DNA from: an uncultured Ruminococcus sp.
Lineage (GTDB): Bacteria > Bacillota > Clostridia > Oscillospirales > Ruminococcaceae
Assembly: GCF_946415235.1 (NCBI RefSeq)
Contig: NZ_CAMKRR010000007.1
Location: 1 to 64,000, forward strand
Direction: 5' to 3'
DNA: 64,000 nt
Part shown: positions 18,695-27,850 of the stretch, piece by piece
Layout of the letters: each line of letters begins with the position of its first letter
Numbering within the stretch: position 1 is the first letter of the stretch
Notes under the pieces: model-generated
Told to the model about the DNA's origin: nothing
Seen by the model: the letters and a program-made list of their open reading frames with translations, nothing else
Database searches by the model: none
Position numbers and translations under genes: made by a program

Positions 18695-19145
18695 TTATAC
18701 TCTCCTTTTTTTCAAAGAAACAGTACATGAATATCATATCGTCTATCCCTTTGAATCCGTTTTTTATATAAAATCTTTCACTCGGCTTGCCCCTGCCTGT
18801 CAGAAGTGCCATTGCAGCAATATTCTCACAGGCAAGGTCTTTCCTTGCATAGTCAAGCACAGCTGTACCAATGCCGCTTTGCTGGATATCAGGCGATACG
18901 CAGAACTCGTCTATGACGTATTCCACACCGTGGAGATATGTGAGCTTTCTTCCGCAGAGTACAGCCTGTATGACGCCGTTCTCCTCGGACACATAGCCTA
19001 TGGACTGCGGAGCTGACATAAGCTCCTTTATTCTGGTCTCGGCAAGCTCAAGGGACCATTCCTCGTTCCACGGCTCAGCAGCAAAGGCTGCGCGGAATAC
19101 CTCGGCAGCCATTTTCAGGTCGGACGGTATGTATCGTCTTATCAT
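18681..19145 (-). CDS. GNAT-family N-acetyltransferase
   Basis: A 154-residue acetyltransferase with the acetyl-CoA motif region QQSGIGTAVLDYAR and the C-terminal motif NGFKGIDDMIFMYC. The start ATG overlaps the Asp23 stop as ATGA. The substrate is unknown. Its place between asp23 and nusB hints at a conserved local function but does not show one. Confidence 0.85.
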   Translation of the reverse strand: MIRRYIPSDLKMAAEVFRAAFAAEPWNEEWSLELAETRIKELMSAPQSIGYVSEENGVIQAVLCGRKLTYLHGVEYVIDEFCVSPDIQQSGIGTAVLDYARKDLACENIAAMALLTGRGKPSERFYIKNGFKGIDDMIFMYCFFEKKESINDQT

Positions 19146-19483
19146 TCAAATACAACGCCGCTGACTGTTACGTTGACTCTTGCTACAGGAACGCCTGTCA
19201 TATTCTGGACGTTCTCCTTTACTGCTGTCTGGACTTCCTGTGCTATATTGCACGCCTTTTCGCCGCTCTTTATGATTATCCTCATATCAACAGCCGCAAC
19301 ATCGCCCATCATGCTTATTTTAATGGGACCGTTCTTTCTCAGCTTGCTCATCTTGCCAACTTCTCCGCCAAGTCCCGCAACTCCCTTTACATCAAGGGCT
19401 GCGATCCTGGCTATAGCGATTATAACGTCTTCTGACACTTTAAGCTTGCTTGAAACCTGAGGCTTCATATCTTCAACTTCCAT
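19142..19483 (-). CDS. Asp23/Gls24 family protein
   Basis: A 113-residue alkaline-shock (DUF322) protein with the family start KVSEDVIIAIARIAALDVKG and C-terminal VARVNVTVSGV. Such proteins form membrane-associated scaffolds linked to envelope homeostasis. ATG 19483 follows GGAGGT by 5 nt. It heads the housekeeping operon, as in many clostridia. Confidence 0.92.
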   Translation of the reverse strand: MEVEDMKPQVSSKLKVSEDVIIAIARIAALDVKGVAGLGGEVGKMSKLRKNGPIKISMMGDVAAVDMRIIIKSGEKACNIAQEVQTAVKENVQNMTGVPVARVNVTVSGVVFE

Positions 19484-19553
19484 AGCGGACCTCCGTCGGA
19501 ACATATTTGAGTGTATCTTTTAATCAAAACATCGCATACACCCTTACTATTAT

Positions 19554-19582
19554 ATTATACCAAATAATTATTCTCAATTCAA
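19554..19582 (-). promoter_or_regulatory. Sigma-A-type promoter of the asp23-nusB-...-dtd operon
   Basis: TTGAAT and TATAAT with 17-bp spacing on the minus strand, immediately after the spoIIIAH stop codon and about 70 bp upstream of the asp23 start. Confidence 0.7.
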
Positions 19583-20134
19583 CTATTTCACCTCAAAAAT
19601 TCTGATATTTTCTGCGGCGACCGATGTTTCGCCGAGAATTATCTCTTTTATGAAAGCTGCCTGTGCCTTGTCGAGCCCTTCCGTCTTTACGACTACCTTA
19701 GCGTTTTCCCCGTCAAGATAGGCTACGCAGTCCTGAAATCCCTGAGCTTTTATCAATGATTCGATAGTTCCTTCGCTTTCGATTAGCTTTGATACCTGTA
19801 CCGCATCAAGAGCGTTCACAATTGCCTCGTCCTTGGTAACATCACCGCCGCCTATCATGGTCTGAAGCGTCTGCACTGCTTCATCGCGGTCTTTCATTTT
19901 GTCGAGCCTTGCCTGAGCAAAATAATCTCCTGCCATCGGCTCGGCTTCCGCATTCACGAACTCTGTCTCACCGTATTTCACATCATCAGCTCTATCGTGA
20001 AATACTGCCGAACCGTTTTCCCTGCCAAGCTCGGGAGCTGTTGCGTAGTTTATATATACGGCTACCGCAAGCATAAGCGTCAGGCAAGTCATGATTATCT
20101 GTTTCTTTCCTATTATAATAGATGGTTTTTTCAT
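19583..20134 (-). CDS. spoIIIAH: Stage III sporulation protein AH
   Basis: A 183-residue protein with one N-terminal membrane segment (about 12-30) and an extracellular C-terminal domain related to YscJ/FliF ring proteins. In sporulating Firmicutes it is made in the mother cell and binds SpoIIQ across the intermembrane space (the feeding-tube channel). It is the last gene of the spoIIIA operon. Confidence 0.92.
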   Translation of the reverse strand: MKKPSIIIGKKQIIMTCLTLMLAVAVYINYATAPELGRENGSAVFHDRADDVKYGETEFVNAEAEPMAGDYFAQARLDKMKDRDEAVQTLQTMIGGGDVTKDEAIVNALDAVQVSKLIESEGTIESLIKAQGFQDCVAYLDGENAKVVVKTEGLDKAQAAFIKEIILGETSVAAENIRIFEVK

Positions 20135-20146
20135 AATAATTCTCCT

Positions 20147-20674
20147 TTATCTGAGTTTTGTGACATAAATATGTGCAGTCGGAAGATCAAGCGCCGCTGA
20201 TACGGCACTGTACAGCTTTTCTCTGACCGCTGCACTGTCACCGCCGCTGCATAGTATAACTGCTCCCGTTATTTTCGGGATCTTTACGGATTCTATAAGA
20301 GCTTTTTTTTCGCTCCCGCTCCCTATCATAACATATTTTTCTTCCTCCTCCGTTTTATTTTCCGCAATGCTGCGTCTGCCCTCAGTGGCGTATACGTATC
20401 GTTCGCTGCTTTCTGCTGTGATATAAGCCTTTACCTCTCCTGCTCCGTCTATCCTTCCGAGAAAATCCTCAAGGCTTTTTTCGGTCCTCATGCAGTAATC
20501 CTGCACATCGCTCAGCTTCTGAGTGAGATCTCTTTCGGTATTTACTTCCGCAGCCTTATCAGGCAGAACCGCCGATATCATTATCAGAAGCAGTCCCGCG
20601 ATACCGCAAACGGTCATAAATACAGCCCAGTTCCTTTTCTTTACAAGCTCTTTAGCTTTTTCGATCAGTTCCAT
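20147..20674 (-). CDS. spoIIIAG: Stage III sporulation protein AG
   Basis: A 175-residue protein with an N-terminal membrane segment (about 18-38) and a ring-building motif-like C-terminus (PKITGAVILCSGGDSAAVREKLYSA, shown in part as GAVILCSGG). SpoIIIAG forms a large ring in the mother-cell membrane. The start overlaps spoIIIAF by 23 bp. Confidence 0.9.
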   Translation of the reverse strand: MELIEKAKELVKKRNWAVFMTVCGIAGLLLIMISAVLPDKAAEVNTERDLTQKLSDVQDYCMRTEKSLEDFLGRIDGAGEVKAYITAESSERYVYATEGRRSIAENKTEEEEKYVMIGSGSEKKALIESVKIPKITGAVILCSGGDSAAVREKLYSAVSAALDLPTAHIYVTKLR

Positions 20675-21137
20675 TTATGACCTCCGTTTCCTGTCCGAGA
20701 CTTTTGCGGATAAGCTCCTCAGCCGCCGCAGGATCTGCTGAACTGATAATGACTCTACTAATATCTATGCTGCCGTCCTCTGAAATATTAACCTCTGTCT
20801 TTATTTCTTTTATGTCTATCCCTGCTGCCTTAAGCTGTGAATACAGGATATCAGAAATATTGTCCGCCGCCTTATGTGCTACCTCGTTTCGGTAAACTTC
20901 AGCTGCCGCGCTGTAATCCGATACCTCATATCCGCCGATCTCGGGGAGACTGAATTCCCTGCAGCCCTTTATAACAGCCGATGCAAACACAACTGCGAAA
21001 ACAAGCTTAAGGATAAATGCAGCCTGAGCCTTCAGCCTTGTACCGTCTGTAATGAGCCTTAGAAGATATATCCCTGCGGAAACATAGCACACGCTCCTTA
21101 CCGATTCAATAAGATCATCCGTATCATCACCCCCCAT
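20652..21137 (-). CDS. spoIIIAF: Stage III sporulation protein AF
   Basis: A 161-residue protein with two N-terminal membrane segments (about 12-30 and 38-56) and a soluble C-terminal domain related to ring proteins. It overlaps spoIIIAE by 11 bp and spoIIIAG by 23 bp, so translation is probably coupled. The start could shift by a few codons. Confidence 0.85.
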   Translation of the reverse strand: MGGDDTDDLIESVRSVCYVSAGIYLLRLITDGTRLKAQAAFILKLVFAVVFASAVIKGCREFSLPEIGGYEVSDYSAAAEVYRNEVAHKAADNISDILYSQLKAAGIDIKEIKTEVNISEDGSIDISRVIISSADPAAAEELIRKSLGQETEVINGTDRKS

Positions 21138-22215
21138 TCCTCATAAGTACTGCCGTACACAGAATAAACATCACTCCGTAGCATATAAGCACGCTCTGAG
21201 CTACTGACAGAGCGGAGTCAAATGATCTCAGCAGCTTTGACATTGATCCCTCGCCAAGAAGCTCCGCAGAAGCAGAGCCTATCCACATCACAAGACGGAA
21301 TATCATTATCTGTACCACAGGCGGAAGCAATATGAGTATTATGGCAAAACAACCGGCTGTCCCAACAGTACCGCGTATAACATCAAGGCTGCTGCGTACT
21401 GTGGAATATGCGTCGTTGACAGCTCCGCCGACCACGGGAACAAGTCCCGAGATCATAAAACGCACCGTTTTTGATGCCGCTCCGTCTGCCTTTCCCGCCA
21501 AAGTGCATTTCAGCGTGACAAATCCAGTAAAAAGCAGCATTGAAGCTGTAAGCAGCCATGTTACCGTTTTCCTGATAAGCTGAACTATACCGCTCAGGTC
21601 CTGACCCGTGAATACGCTTCCCGTGACCGAAAGCATTGCAGAAGCCGACAGCAGCGGCATAAGAAAGCTGCCCGAGAGCTGCAATATGAGCTCCGATGCT
21701 GCAAGCACAGCAATATCATAAACTCCTGCCGAAGCAATACCGCCCGAAACTGCCGTTATTCCTGCGAATACCGGTATAAATGCCGTAATGAAGCTGCCGC
21801 TGAGCTTAACAGCTTCAAGAGTACAGGAAAAAGCTTTGAAAACAGGAGGTGCTATCACCGACGCAGCCGTGATCGTACATACGGCGCTGTATACCTCGGA
21901 GGAAGAATCCAGTATCCCTTTGCCTGTATTTTTAAGCACAGCCGAAATGACAGTCACGATCATCAGCGTTCCAAGCATACTGATAACATTCTCTTTTGAG
22001 ACTCCCGATCTTTCAGCAACTTTTTCCGCAATTCCGCCAAATGTAGCTTCATTTATCTCCTCAGAGCTTAATCCTATACCGTAATCGCTCAGTACCTCGT
22101 CAAGTTCTTCGCTGTAGCTTTCCTCTGTGCTGCTATCAAGTGCGTACACCTTCGTTTCGACGCAGAAGCTGAATACCAGCAAAGCTATAAATAATATTTT
22201 TGCTATCCTTTCCAT
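21127..22215 (-). CDS. spoIIIAE: Stage III sporulation protein AE
   Basis: A 362-residue polytopic membrane protein with an N-terminal signal-like segment (residues 5-24), an acidic extracellular stretch with repeated EESYSEELDE-type residues, and about seven later membrane helices. The length is slightly below Bacillus SpoIIIAE (about 399). It belongs to the mother-cell channel apparatus. Confidence 0.92.
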   Translation of the reverse strand: MERIAKILFIALLVFSFCVETKVYALDSSTEESYSEELDEVLSDYGIGLSSEEINEATFGGIAEKVAERSGVSKENVISMLGTLMIVTVISAVLKNTGKGILDSSSEVYSAVCTITAASVIAPPVFKAFSCTLEAVKLSGSFITAFIPVFAGITAVSGGIASAGVYDIAVLAASELILQLSGSFLMPLLSASAMLSVTGSVFTGQDLSGIVQLIRKTVTWLLTASMLLFTGFVTLKCTLAGKADGAASKTVRFMISGLVPVVGGAVNDAYSTVRSSLDVIRGTVGTAGCFAIILILLPPVVQIMIFRLVMWIGSASAELLGEGSMSKLLRSFDSALSVAQSVLICYGVMFILCTAVLMRNGG

Positions 22216-22222
22216 TTCTCAC

Positions 22223-22612
22223 CTATATAAGCTTGTCTATCAGTCCGATAAAGCCTCTGACTATCGGCAGACTTATCACAACTACCGCTGCCCGTCCCCA
22301 TAGTTCGGCAGCCGCCCCCATGGCAGCTTCGCCGCTGTCCCTGCAAAGCTCCCCTGATATATGCGTGATGCAGCATATCGCAAGAGCCTTGAACATTGAT
22401 GAAATGTAGCTTTCAGGGATGCCTGCCGTTAAAAATATATCCCTTATCTCTGATACAGGATATTCAAGCATTATCACAGCTCCTGTGAATATTACAGAGC
22501 ATACTGCCAGCGAAAGAAGGAGTGAATGCTCCGAGCAGTACTGCCTGAGCAGCAGCGACAGCAAAGCTCCCCCGACGCAGAAAGCTCCGACTGTTAAGCA
22601 ATTTCCTACCAT
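22223..22612 (-). CDS. spoIIIAD: Stage III sporulation protein AD
   Basis: A 129-residue membrane protein with about four hydrophobic helices and the conserved stretch SYISSMFKALAICCITH. It overlaps spoIIIAC by 7 bp. Confidence 0.9.
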   Translation of the reverse strand: MVGNCLTVGAFCVGGALLSLLLRQYCSEHSLLLSLAVCSVIFTGAVIMLEYPVSEIRDIFLTAGIPESYISSMFKALAICCITHISGELCRDSGEAAMGAAAELWGRAAVVVISLPIVRGFIGLIDKLI

Positions 22613-22803
22613 AGCCCGAATACAGTTTTTACTCTGTCGAACAGGTCGCCTATCTCATCAACAATGATTATCAGAACAACGATGAGCCCTGCAAGTGTTG
22701 TCATCATTGCCTGTTCTTCGCGTTCCGCACGTTTCAGAACAAGATTGAGGACAGCTACGATTATACCTGTACCCGCTATCTTAAAAATCAGATCTATGTT
22801 CAT
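22606..22803 (-). CDS. spoIIIAC: Stage III sporulation protein AC
   Basis: A 65-residue protein with two membrane helices and the family core FKIAGTGIIVAVLNLVLK. Its length matches SpoIIIAC of Bacillus (68 residues). Confidence 0.92.
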   Translation of the reverse strand: MNIDLIFKIAGTGIIVAVLNLVLKRAEREEQAMMTTLAGLIVVLIIIVDEIGDLFDRVKTVFGLW

Positions 22804-22812
22804 TTCCTATCC

Positions 22813-23316
22813 TCAAATCACCATTATTGCAGCAGTTACCCCCGCAAGCAGTCCGAGACTTCTGTAAAGCCTGCCCTTTGCAGTATATTCCGCATTTCTC
22901 TGTTCATAAAGAGCCTTTGCTCTTTCACGATAGAAAGACAAAGCCTTCAGCTGCCCCTCTGTATCGGTAGTTCCGAGAGAAGAGCCTATCTCTATGATAA
23001 GCTCACGCTCTTCCGCGGCAAATCCGCGGCTTTTCAATACGGATCCACGCCATTCATCATGGAAATCCGCGCTTTCTCCATAGCTTTGCGGAAGCTCACC
23101 AAGAAAAGTCAGCATATTAAGGTCGGCCTCCCTGAGCTTTGCTGCTATTCCATAAACATCGGTCTCACAGCCTCGTATATAAAGCTCGCATATCCGAAGC
23201 ATTTTTTCGATCTCACGGCATATCTCAGTTCTTTTTCTGAGATTTTCCGAGCTGTTAAGTCCGCAGAAAGCTCCGCACAGTATTATTGATATGACTGCCA
23301 ACGCCCTAATGAACAT
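22813..23316 (-). CDS. spoIIIAB: Stage III sporulation protein AB
   Basis: A 167-residue protein with a membrane segment at each end and a helical middle related to the GspF cytoplasmic domain. It overlaps spoIIIAA by 11 bp. Confidence 0.9.
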   Translation of the reverse strand: MFIRALAVISIILCGAFCGLNSSENLRKRTEICREIEKMLRICELYIRGCETDVYGIAAKLREADLNMLTFLGELPQSYGESADFHDEWRGSVLKSRGFAAEERELIIEIGSSLGTTDTEGQLKALSFYRERAKALYEQRNAEYTAKGRLYRSLGLLAGVTAAIMVI

Positions 23317-24223
23317 TTCTCAGCCTCTTTATTTCCCTGATCTCTGAGGGTGCAGAAGCTCCCTCAAGAAACGCGATACAGTCAAACAGACCGCTGTTTA
23401 CAAGAAATGCAATGTCTTTTCTTTTCATCAGGTCATTATAGTTTTCGCCGTGAGCCGTGACTGCAAATCTGACACCGCAGCCGATACCGTTCAGTATTGC
23501 TTCCGAGTCTTCTGTTGAGGATATCTCGTCGCAGAAAATGACCTCGGGAGATAAAGTCCTGACAGCGGACATTATACCTTCTGCACGGCTGAGATTTACT
23601 ATCAGATCGGTCATAGCTCCGATATCGTTCTGCGGCTCACCGCCGAACAGACCAGCTACCTCGTTCCTCTCGTCTATCAATGCTGTCTTTCGGCAGCTTC
23701 CCGTTAATCTGCAAAGCTCTCTGAGAACTGTTGTCTTTCCCGAATTTACACTGCCGCAGATAATGATGTTTTGATCGAAAGTTTCCGCAAAAAGCTCGTC
23801 CGCACAGCCTTTTACACATCTCGGGATACGAAAATTCAGAGATGCAAATTCATAGAGCACAGGTCTTTCCGCAGAGGAATATACTCCCGAAATTCCGACT
23901 CTAACTGCGTTTTCGAGCATAAAATATCCCTCTTCGAGCTGCTTTTTACAGCTGTGGACAGAAAAATGACATAATCTTTCGACTGTTTCTTTTACAGCTC
24001 CTGTACCGACAAGATAAGCTTCTTCAGTATATTTTTCAGACAGACTTCCGTCCTTTTGCAGGAATCTTATCCTGTCAGGATAAACCATATAAACAGGTCC
24101 GCCTGCACGCATCCTGATCTCTGTAAGACAACTAAGCTCTCTCTCATGCAGAGCAGACATAAGTCCGCGTATCTTTTCGGGCAGATAGCTCAGTACGGTC
24201 TTATAGCTTGTACTGTCATTCAT
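23306..24223 (-). CDS. spoIIIAA: Stage III sporulation protein AA (secretion-type ATPase)
   Basis: A 305-residue cytoplasmic ATPase related to type II/IV secretion ATPases, with Walker A GSVNSGKTT and Walker B-like VIFCDEIS. It energises the SpoIIIA channel. ATG 24223 is preferred because GGAG sits 8 nt upstream; another ATG lies two codons earlier. It is the first gene of the complete eight-gene operon. Confidence 0.94.
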   Translation of the reverse strand: MNDSTSYKTVLSYLPEKIRGLMSALHERELSCLTEIRMRAGGPVYMVYPDRIRFLQKDGSLSEKYTEEAYLVGTGAVKETVERLCHFSVHSCKKQLEEGYFMLENAVRVGISGVYSSAERPVLYEFASLNFRIPRCVKGCADELFAETFDQNIIICGSVNSGKTTVLRELCRLTGSCRKTALIDERNEVAGLFGGEPQNDIGAMTDLIVNLSRAEGIMSAVRTLSPEVIFCDEISSTEDSEAILNGIGCGVRFAVTAHGENYNDLMKRKDIAFLVNSGLFDCIAFLEGASAPSEIREIKRLRNVH

Positions 24224-24243
24224 TTTCATCACTCCTTTACTTA

Positions 24244-24272
24244 ATATTATGTCCGTGAAAGCCTTGATAGAA
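24244..24272 (-). promoter_or_regulatory. Weak candidate sigma-E promoter for spoIIIA
   Basis: On the minus strand CATAATAT (6 of 8 to the sigma-E -10) lies 14 bp after TTCTATC (weak -35), about 20 bp upstream of the spoIIIAA start. The match is only partial. Confidence 0.3.
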
Positions 24273-24273
24273 C

Positions 24274-24295
24274 AAAAAAGGGCGCTGAAGCGCCC
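24274..24295 (-). terminator. Second tandem terminator between the sugar ABC operon and spoIIIA
   Basis: GGGCGC-TTCA-GCGCCC followed by TTTTTT on the minus strand. Confidence 0.85.
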
Positions 24296-24296
24296 A

Positions 24297-24329
24297 TAAA
24301 AAAACAGCACACATATTGTGTGCTGTTTT
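24297..24329 (-). terminator. First terminator after the sugar ABC permease gene
   Basis: A 10-bp stem ACAGCACACA/TGTGTGCTGT with a 3-nt loop and a following T-run on the minus strand, 7 bp after the permease stop. Confidence 0.85.
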
Positions 24330-24335
24330 CCGAAC

Positions 24336-25235
24336 TCATTCCTTTACACCGCCGAGTGCAACACCCGCAATGATAAATCTTGAAAGAGCTACATATGCAA
24401 TTATGATCGGAATAATAGAAAGTGCGATCGCCAGATAGATCGTTCCGTAATCGCTGAACTTATCAGATGACTGAAGAGAAGCCACCATCATAGGAAGTGT
24501 CTTCTTCTTAAGAGGTACATTGATAAGGATCATGTTAGCATTATAGAAGTTGTTCCAGCTTGCGATGAAAGCGAATATAGCCTGAACTGCTATAGCGGGT
24601 TTCATCATAGGAATTGCAATAGATAAGAAAGTCCTGAACTCACTGCATCCGTCTATACGCGCTGCTTCAACGATATCCAGCGGGAATGATGACTTCATGT
24701 ATGACCTCATGAAGTATACTACCGCAGGAGCTGCAACAGACGGGATTATCAAAGGCCAGTATGTATTTGTAAGCTTAAGGTCTGCCATAAACTTTACAAA
24801 ACCGGCAGCTGTTACCTGCATAGGCACCATCATAACAAGGAGAATCACTGTGTAGGATACTTCCTTGAGTTTGAAATCGTAAACATGTATTCCGTAAGCA
24901 GTAAGCGCTGAAAAGAATACTGTAAGGAATGTGGAACAGCAGGTGATGAACAAGCTGTTCTTATAACCATGGAAAATATTGAAAGCAAACTTGAAAGCAG
25001 GCTCGTTAAGCACCTTATCAAGATTTGATTTCAGATATGTACTCGGTACAAAGCTGATACCTGTTGAAATAGCCTGATGTGAACGTGTGGCATTAATAAC
25101 AAGTATATAAATAGGAAGCAAACAGATTATCGTCAGAAAAAGGAACCACAGAAAAAGTATTGTGGACTTCAGCTTGATCTTGAGTGCATAGCTGTCCTTA
25201 GCCTTGCCGTAGACAGATTTCATATTATTGCTCAT
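24336..25235 (-). CDS. Sugar ABC transporter permease, MalG/CUT1 type
   Basis: A 299-residue membrane protein with six predicted helices and the EAA loop EAARIDGCSEFRTFLSIAIP that docks the ATPase. It is the inner-membrane partner of the upstream MalF-type permease, overlapping it by 4 bp. Such CUT1 systems import oligosaccharides; the substrate cannot be read here. Confidence 0.93.
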   Translation of the reverse strand: MSNNMKSVYGKAKDSYALKIKLKSTILFLWFLFLTIICLLPIYILVINATRSHQAISTGISFVPSTYLKSNLDKVLNEPAFKFAFNIFHGYKNSLFITCCSTFLTVFFSALTAYGIHVYDFKLKEVSYTVILLVMMVPMQVTAAGFVKFMADLKLTNTYWPLIIPSVAAPAVVYFMRSYMKSSFPLDIVEAARIDGCSEFRTFLSIAIPMMKPAIAVQAIFAFIASWNNFYNANMILINVPLKKKTLPMMVASLQSSDKFSDYGTIYLAIALSIIPIIIAYVALSRFIIAGVALGGVKE

Positions 25236-26290
25236 AATCTTATACCTCCAAACTGCCTGTTTTCCTGTCTGGCTTCTTTAGCAGCCTTCTTACGCATTTT
25301 CTTCTTGGCGATCTCGTCCTTGTCTCGTGTCATATAGAACGCGATAAGTCCGAGCGCAAGAGTTACGAAGAACAGAAGTACGGAAGCAGCACCTGCATAA
25401 CCCATTTTGTTCTCATTGGATTGTGCATGGAAGTACTGGAAGATCATAACGGCGACCGTCTTGATATGATCTCTTACATTAAGGTCCTTATTATAAAGGA
25501 ACGGGATATCGAACATCTGGAGACCGCCGATCATGGAAGTGATAAGTGTATATGCCATGATAGGAGTCAGAAGAGGCAGAGTGATCTTTCTGAACACCTG
25601 TCCCGAGCTTGCACCGTCGATGCTTGCAGCCTCGAACAGTGAAGGATTGATGCCCTGGATACCTGACATGAGCATGATCATCGTATTACCGAACCACATC
25701 CATGTCTGAATAAACATAATAACGATACGTGACTGCCACTTGCCCTCAACAAACTTTACAGTGCTGTACAGTCCTGCGCCGATAACGTCCCTCTTGACGA
25801 TACCGAGCTTGTAAAGCAGGAGGTTTATTGCACCCGGGTTTGTTTCCGACTGTCCGCAGAGCTGAAGGAAAAGAACAGCTACAGAAGCAGCAGTAATGAT
25901 ATTCGGAAGATACATTACTACCTTAAAGAAGCCCTTTCCGGGGATCTTTAACTGAGCTTCCGTAAACCATACAGCCAGCGAAAGCGAAAGAGCAAGCTGT
26001 GGTATAAAGTTGCCTATCCACAGAATGAAAGTGTTGCCGAGACACCTGAAGAAGCTCTCGTGGATAACACGGACTTTACGTCCCTCACCGCCAAAAAGAA
26101 TATCCTTATAATTCTGTAAGCCTATCCACTGAGCGACATCCTTGCCGTTGCCGTGAAAGCTTACAAGAAAGGTATTTATGAGCGGCCATAACTGGAAAAA
26201 GAAATAAACAAGAAAAAACGGTAAAATAAAGTAATAGCCATACTTAGCGTAGCTTACAGACTTTATACGTCTATGCGCGTTAGATGACAT
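25232..26290 (-). CDS. Sugar ABC transporter permease, MalF/CUT1 type
   Basis: A 352-residue membrane protein with an N-terminal helix, five or six more helices and the EAA loop EAASIDGASSGQVFRKITLP. The charged C-terminal tail is lysine-rich and cytoplasmic. ATG 26290 has GAGAGGG upstream; a GTG three codons earlier abuts that site. It lies 102 bp after the binding-protein gene, past an intercistronic hairpin. Confidence 0.93.
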   Translation of the reverse strand: MSSNAHRRIKSVSYAKYGYYFILPFFLVYFFFQLWPLINTFLVSFHGNGKDVAQWIGLQNYKDILFGGEGRKVRVIHESFFRCLGNTFILWIGNFIPQLALSLSLAVWFTEAQLKIPGKGFFKVVMYLPNIITAASVAVLFLQLCGQSETNPGAINLLLYKLGIVKRDVIGAGLYSTVKFVEGKWQSRIVIMFIQTWMWFGNTMIMLMSGIQGINPSLFEAASIDGASSGQVFRKITLPLLTPIMAYTLITSMIGGLQMFDIPFLYNKDLNVRDHIKTVAVMIFQYFHAQSNENKMGYAGAASVLLFFVTLALGLIAFYMTRDKDEIAKKKMRKKAAKEARQENRQFGGIRL

Positions 26291-26328
26291 AAAACACACC
26301 CTCTCGAATTAGTATAAATAAATATAGA

Positions 26329-26356
26329 CCTACGGAATACCTGAGTATTCCGTAGG
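26329..26356 (-). promoter_or_regulatory. Intercistronic hairpin between binding protein and permease
   Basis: A perfect 12-bp stem CCTACGGAATAC/GTATTCCGTAGG with a 4-nt loop. No strong T-run follows, so partial termination or mRNA stabilisation, giving more binding protein than permease, is the likely effect. Confidence 0.7.
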
Positions 26357-26392
26357 CATATTTATTATGTTGTACTGTTAATTAATCAATGA

Positions 26393-27826
26393 TTAGTCAA
26401 CGTCGAGATCAGGTGCAGCCTCAGCAGCCTTGTCGAGGAACTCTTCCTTAGTTTCTTCCCAAGTTGCGCCGCCCTCAAGGTACTTGTCCTTAACAGCGTT
26501 CTGGAATGCGCCCTTGAGTGTTGAGTCATAAGGTGTGATAAGGCCGTTGAAGTTGATCTTCTTAGCGTTATCAGCAAGAGCCTTGAAGTAGTTCTGGTTG
26601 TCAACAAAAATACCTGAGATATCCTGATTGAATACTGTATCGCTTGCGATAAGCTCATCCATAACCTTTGAGTTGTTTACATACTCAGGCTTCTTAACAG
26701 CGTAATCCTTCATAGCTGCCTCATCAGATGTAGCTGAGAGGATAAGAGCCTTAGCCTCTTCCTTATTATCGGAAGCAGGGTTAACAACCATCCAAGTACC
26801 GCCCCAGTAGTAAGGAACAGGTCCCTGGCATACTGCCCACTTGCCGTACTGCTCGCCGCCTACGCCGCCAACAGCATCCATGAAGAAGTTACCGAAGCCC
26901 CATGTAGAAACGAAGTAACCCATGCAGTTTCCTGTAACACCGGCAGCCTTCCACTCGTCTGTCCACTGTGTGTTCTTTGTGATACCGCCGCAGTCCCAGA
27001 GAGCCTTAGCTGTATCAGCGAAGTCCTTGCATGAATCGTCGATCTCTACCTTGTTATCCTTAACCCAAGGTGTTGTACGTCCGCAAGCATATGCCTGCCA
27101 GAGACCACCGAGTGTATCAGCAAGAGCAACGCCCTTGTTTGTCTGCTCAGAGATTGACTGTGCAGCAGCAATAAAGTCTTCCCAGCTGCCGATCTTAGCC
27201 TGCATCTCATCAGGTGTCTTAACACCGAGGTACTGCTCAGCGAGGTCAGCTCTGTAAGCAAATCCGCCTGCAGCAGCCTGCCATGAAACACCTACACGCT
27301 TGCCTGCGTTTGCACCCTCTGTAGCCTTACCGATATCATCTGTGTAGCTGTAGATGTTCGGGAAAGCAGAATCGTCGATTCCGAGATCCTCAAGAGCCAT
27401 TGTTCTTGTATCATCGTTAACGAACTTGAGTGCCCAGTCAGCCTCGCAGAAGTAAACGTCGAGATCCTCGTTGTTGTTGAACATCTGATCGTACTTCTCA
27501 GCAGCTTCGCCGCCGCCGCAGCTCATGTCGATGAAGTGTACGCCTTCAACCTTGTCGTCAGAAAGGTCACCAACGATTGTATCAAAGCTGAGGCCCTTCC
27601 ACTGAGCGATGAGGTAAGGTGCATCATCGTGGTTCCAAGCAGCAACTGTGAATACCTTCTCGTCAGACTTCTTGTCACCGTCGTTGTTGTCGTCTGCCTT
27701 AGCAGCAGTTGTTGTCTGAGTGTCCTTTGTGTCATTGTTCTTTGCATCGTCACCGCAGCTTGCGAGTGATGCAGCAGCCATAGCGATTGTAGCTGCTAAT
27801 GCTAATGTTCTCTTAAGTGTGTTCAT
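26393..27826 (-). CDS. Sugar ABC transporter solute-binding lipoprotein
   Basis: A 477-residue extracytoplasmic lipoprotein. The signal peptide ends in a lipobox LASC (Cys24), followed by a D/N/T/K-rich linker (25-60) and an extracellular solute-binding domain of family 1 (CUT1). It captures the sugar for the two downstream permeases. AGGAGG lies 8 nt before ATG 27826. No ATPase gene is nearby, so a shared MsmK-like ATPase encoded elsewhere is expected. Confidence 0.93.
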   Translation of the reverse strand: MNTLKRTLALAATIAMAAASLASCGDDAKNNDTKDTQTTTAAKADDNNDGDKKSDEKVFTVAAWNHDDAPYLIAQWKGLSFDTIVGDLSDDKVEGVHFIDMSCGGGEAAEKYDQMFNNNEDLDVYFCEADWALKFVNDDTRTMALEDLGIDDSAFPNIYSYTDDIGKATEGANAGKRVGVSWQAAAGGFAYRADLAEQYLGVKTPDEMQAKIGSWEDFIAAAQSISEQTNKGVALADTLGGLWQAYACGRTTPWVKDNKVEIDDSCKDFADTAKALWDCGGITKNTQWTDEWKAAGVTGNCMGYFVSTWGFGNFFMDAVGGVGGEQYGKWAVCQGPVPYYWGGTWMVVNPASDNKEEAKALILSATSDEAAMKDYAVKKPEYVNNSKVMDELIASDTVFNQDISGIFVDNQNYFKALADNAKKINFNGLITPYDSTLKGAFQNAVKDKYLEGGATWEETKEEFLDKAAEAAPDLDVD

Positions 27827-27850
27827 TAGAATTTTCCTCCTTAAATATCT

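Noticed and set aside
24274-24329. Possible repeat or attachment site
   Set aside because: The two inverted repeats are different sequences, each with a T-run on the same strand, so they are tandem terminators.
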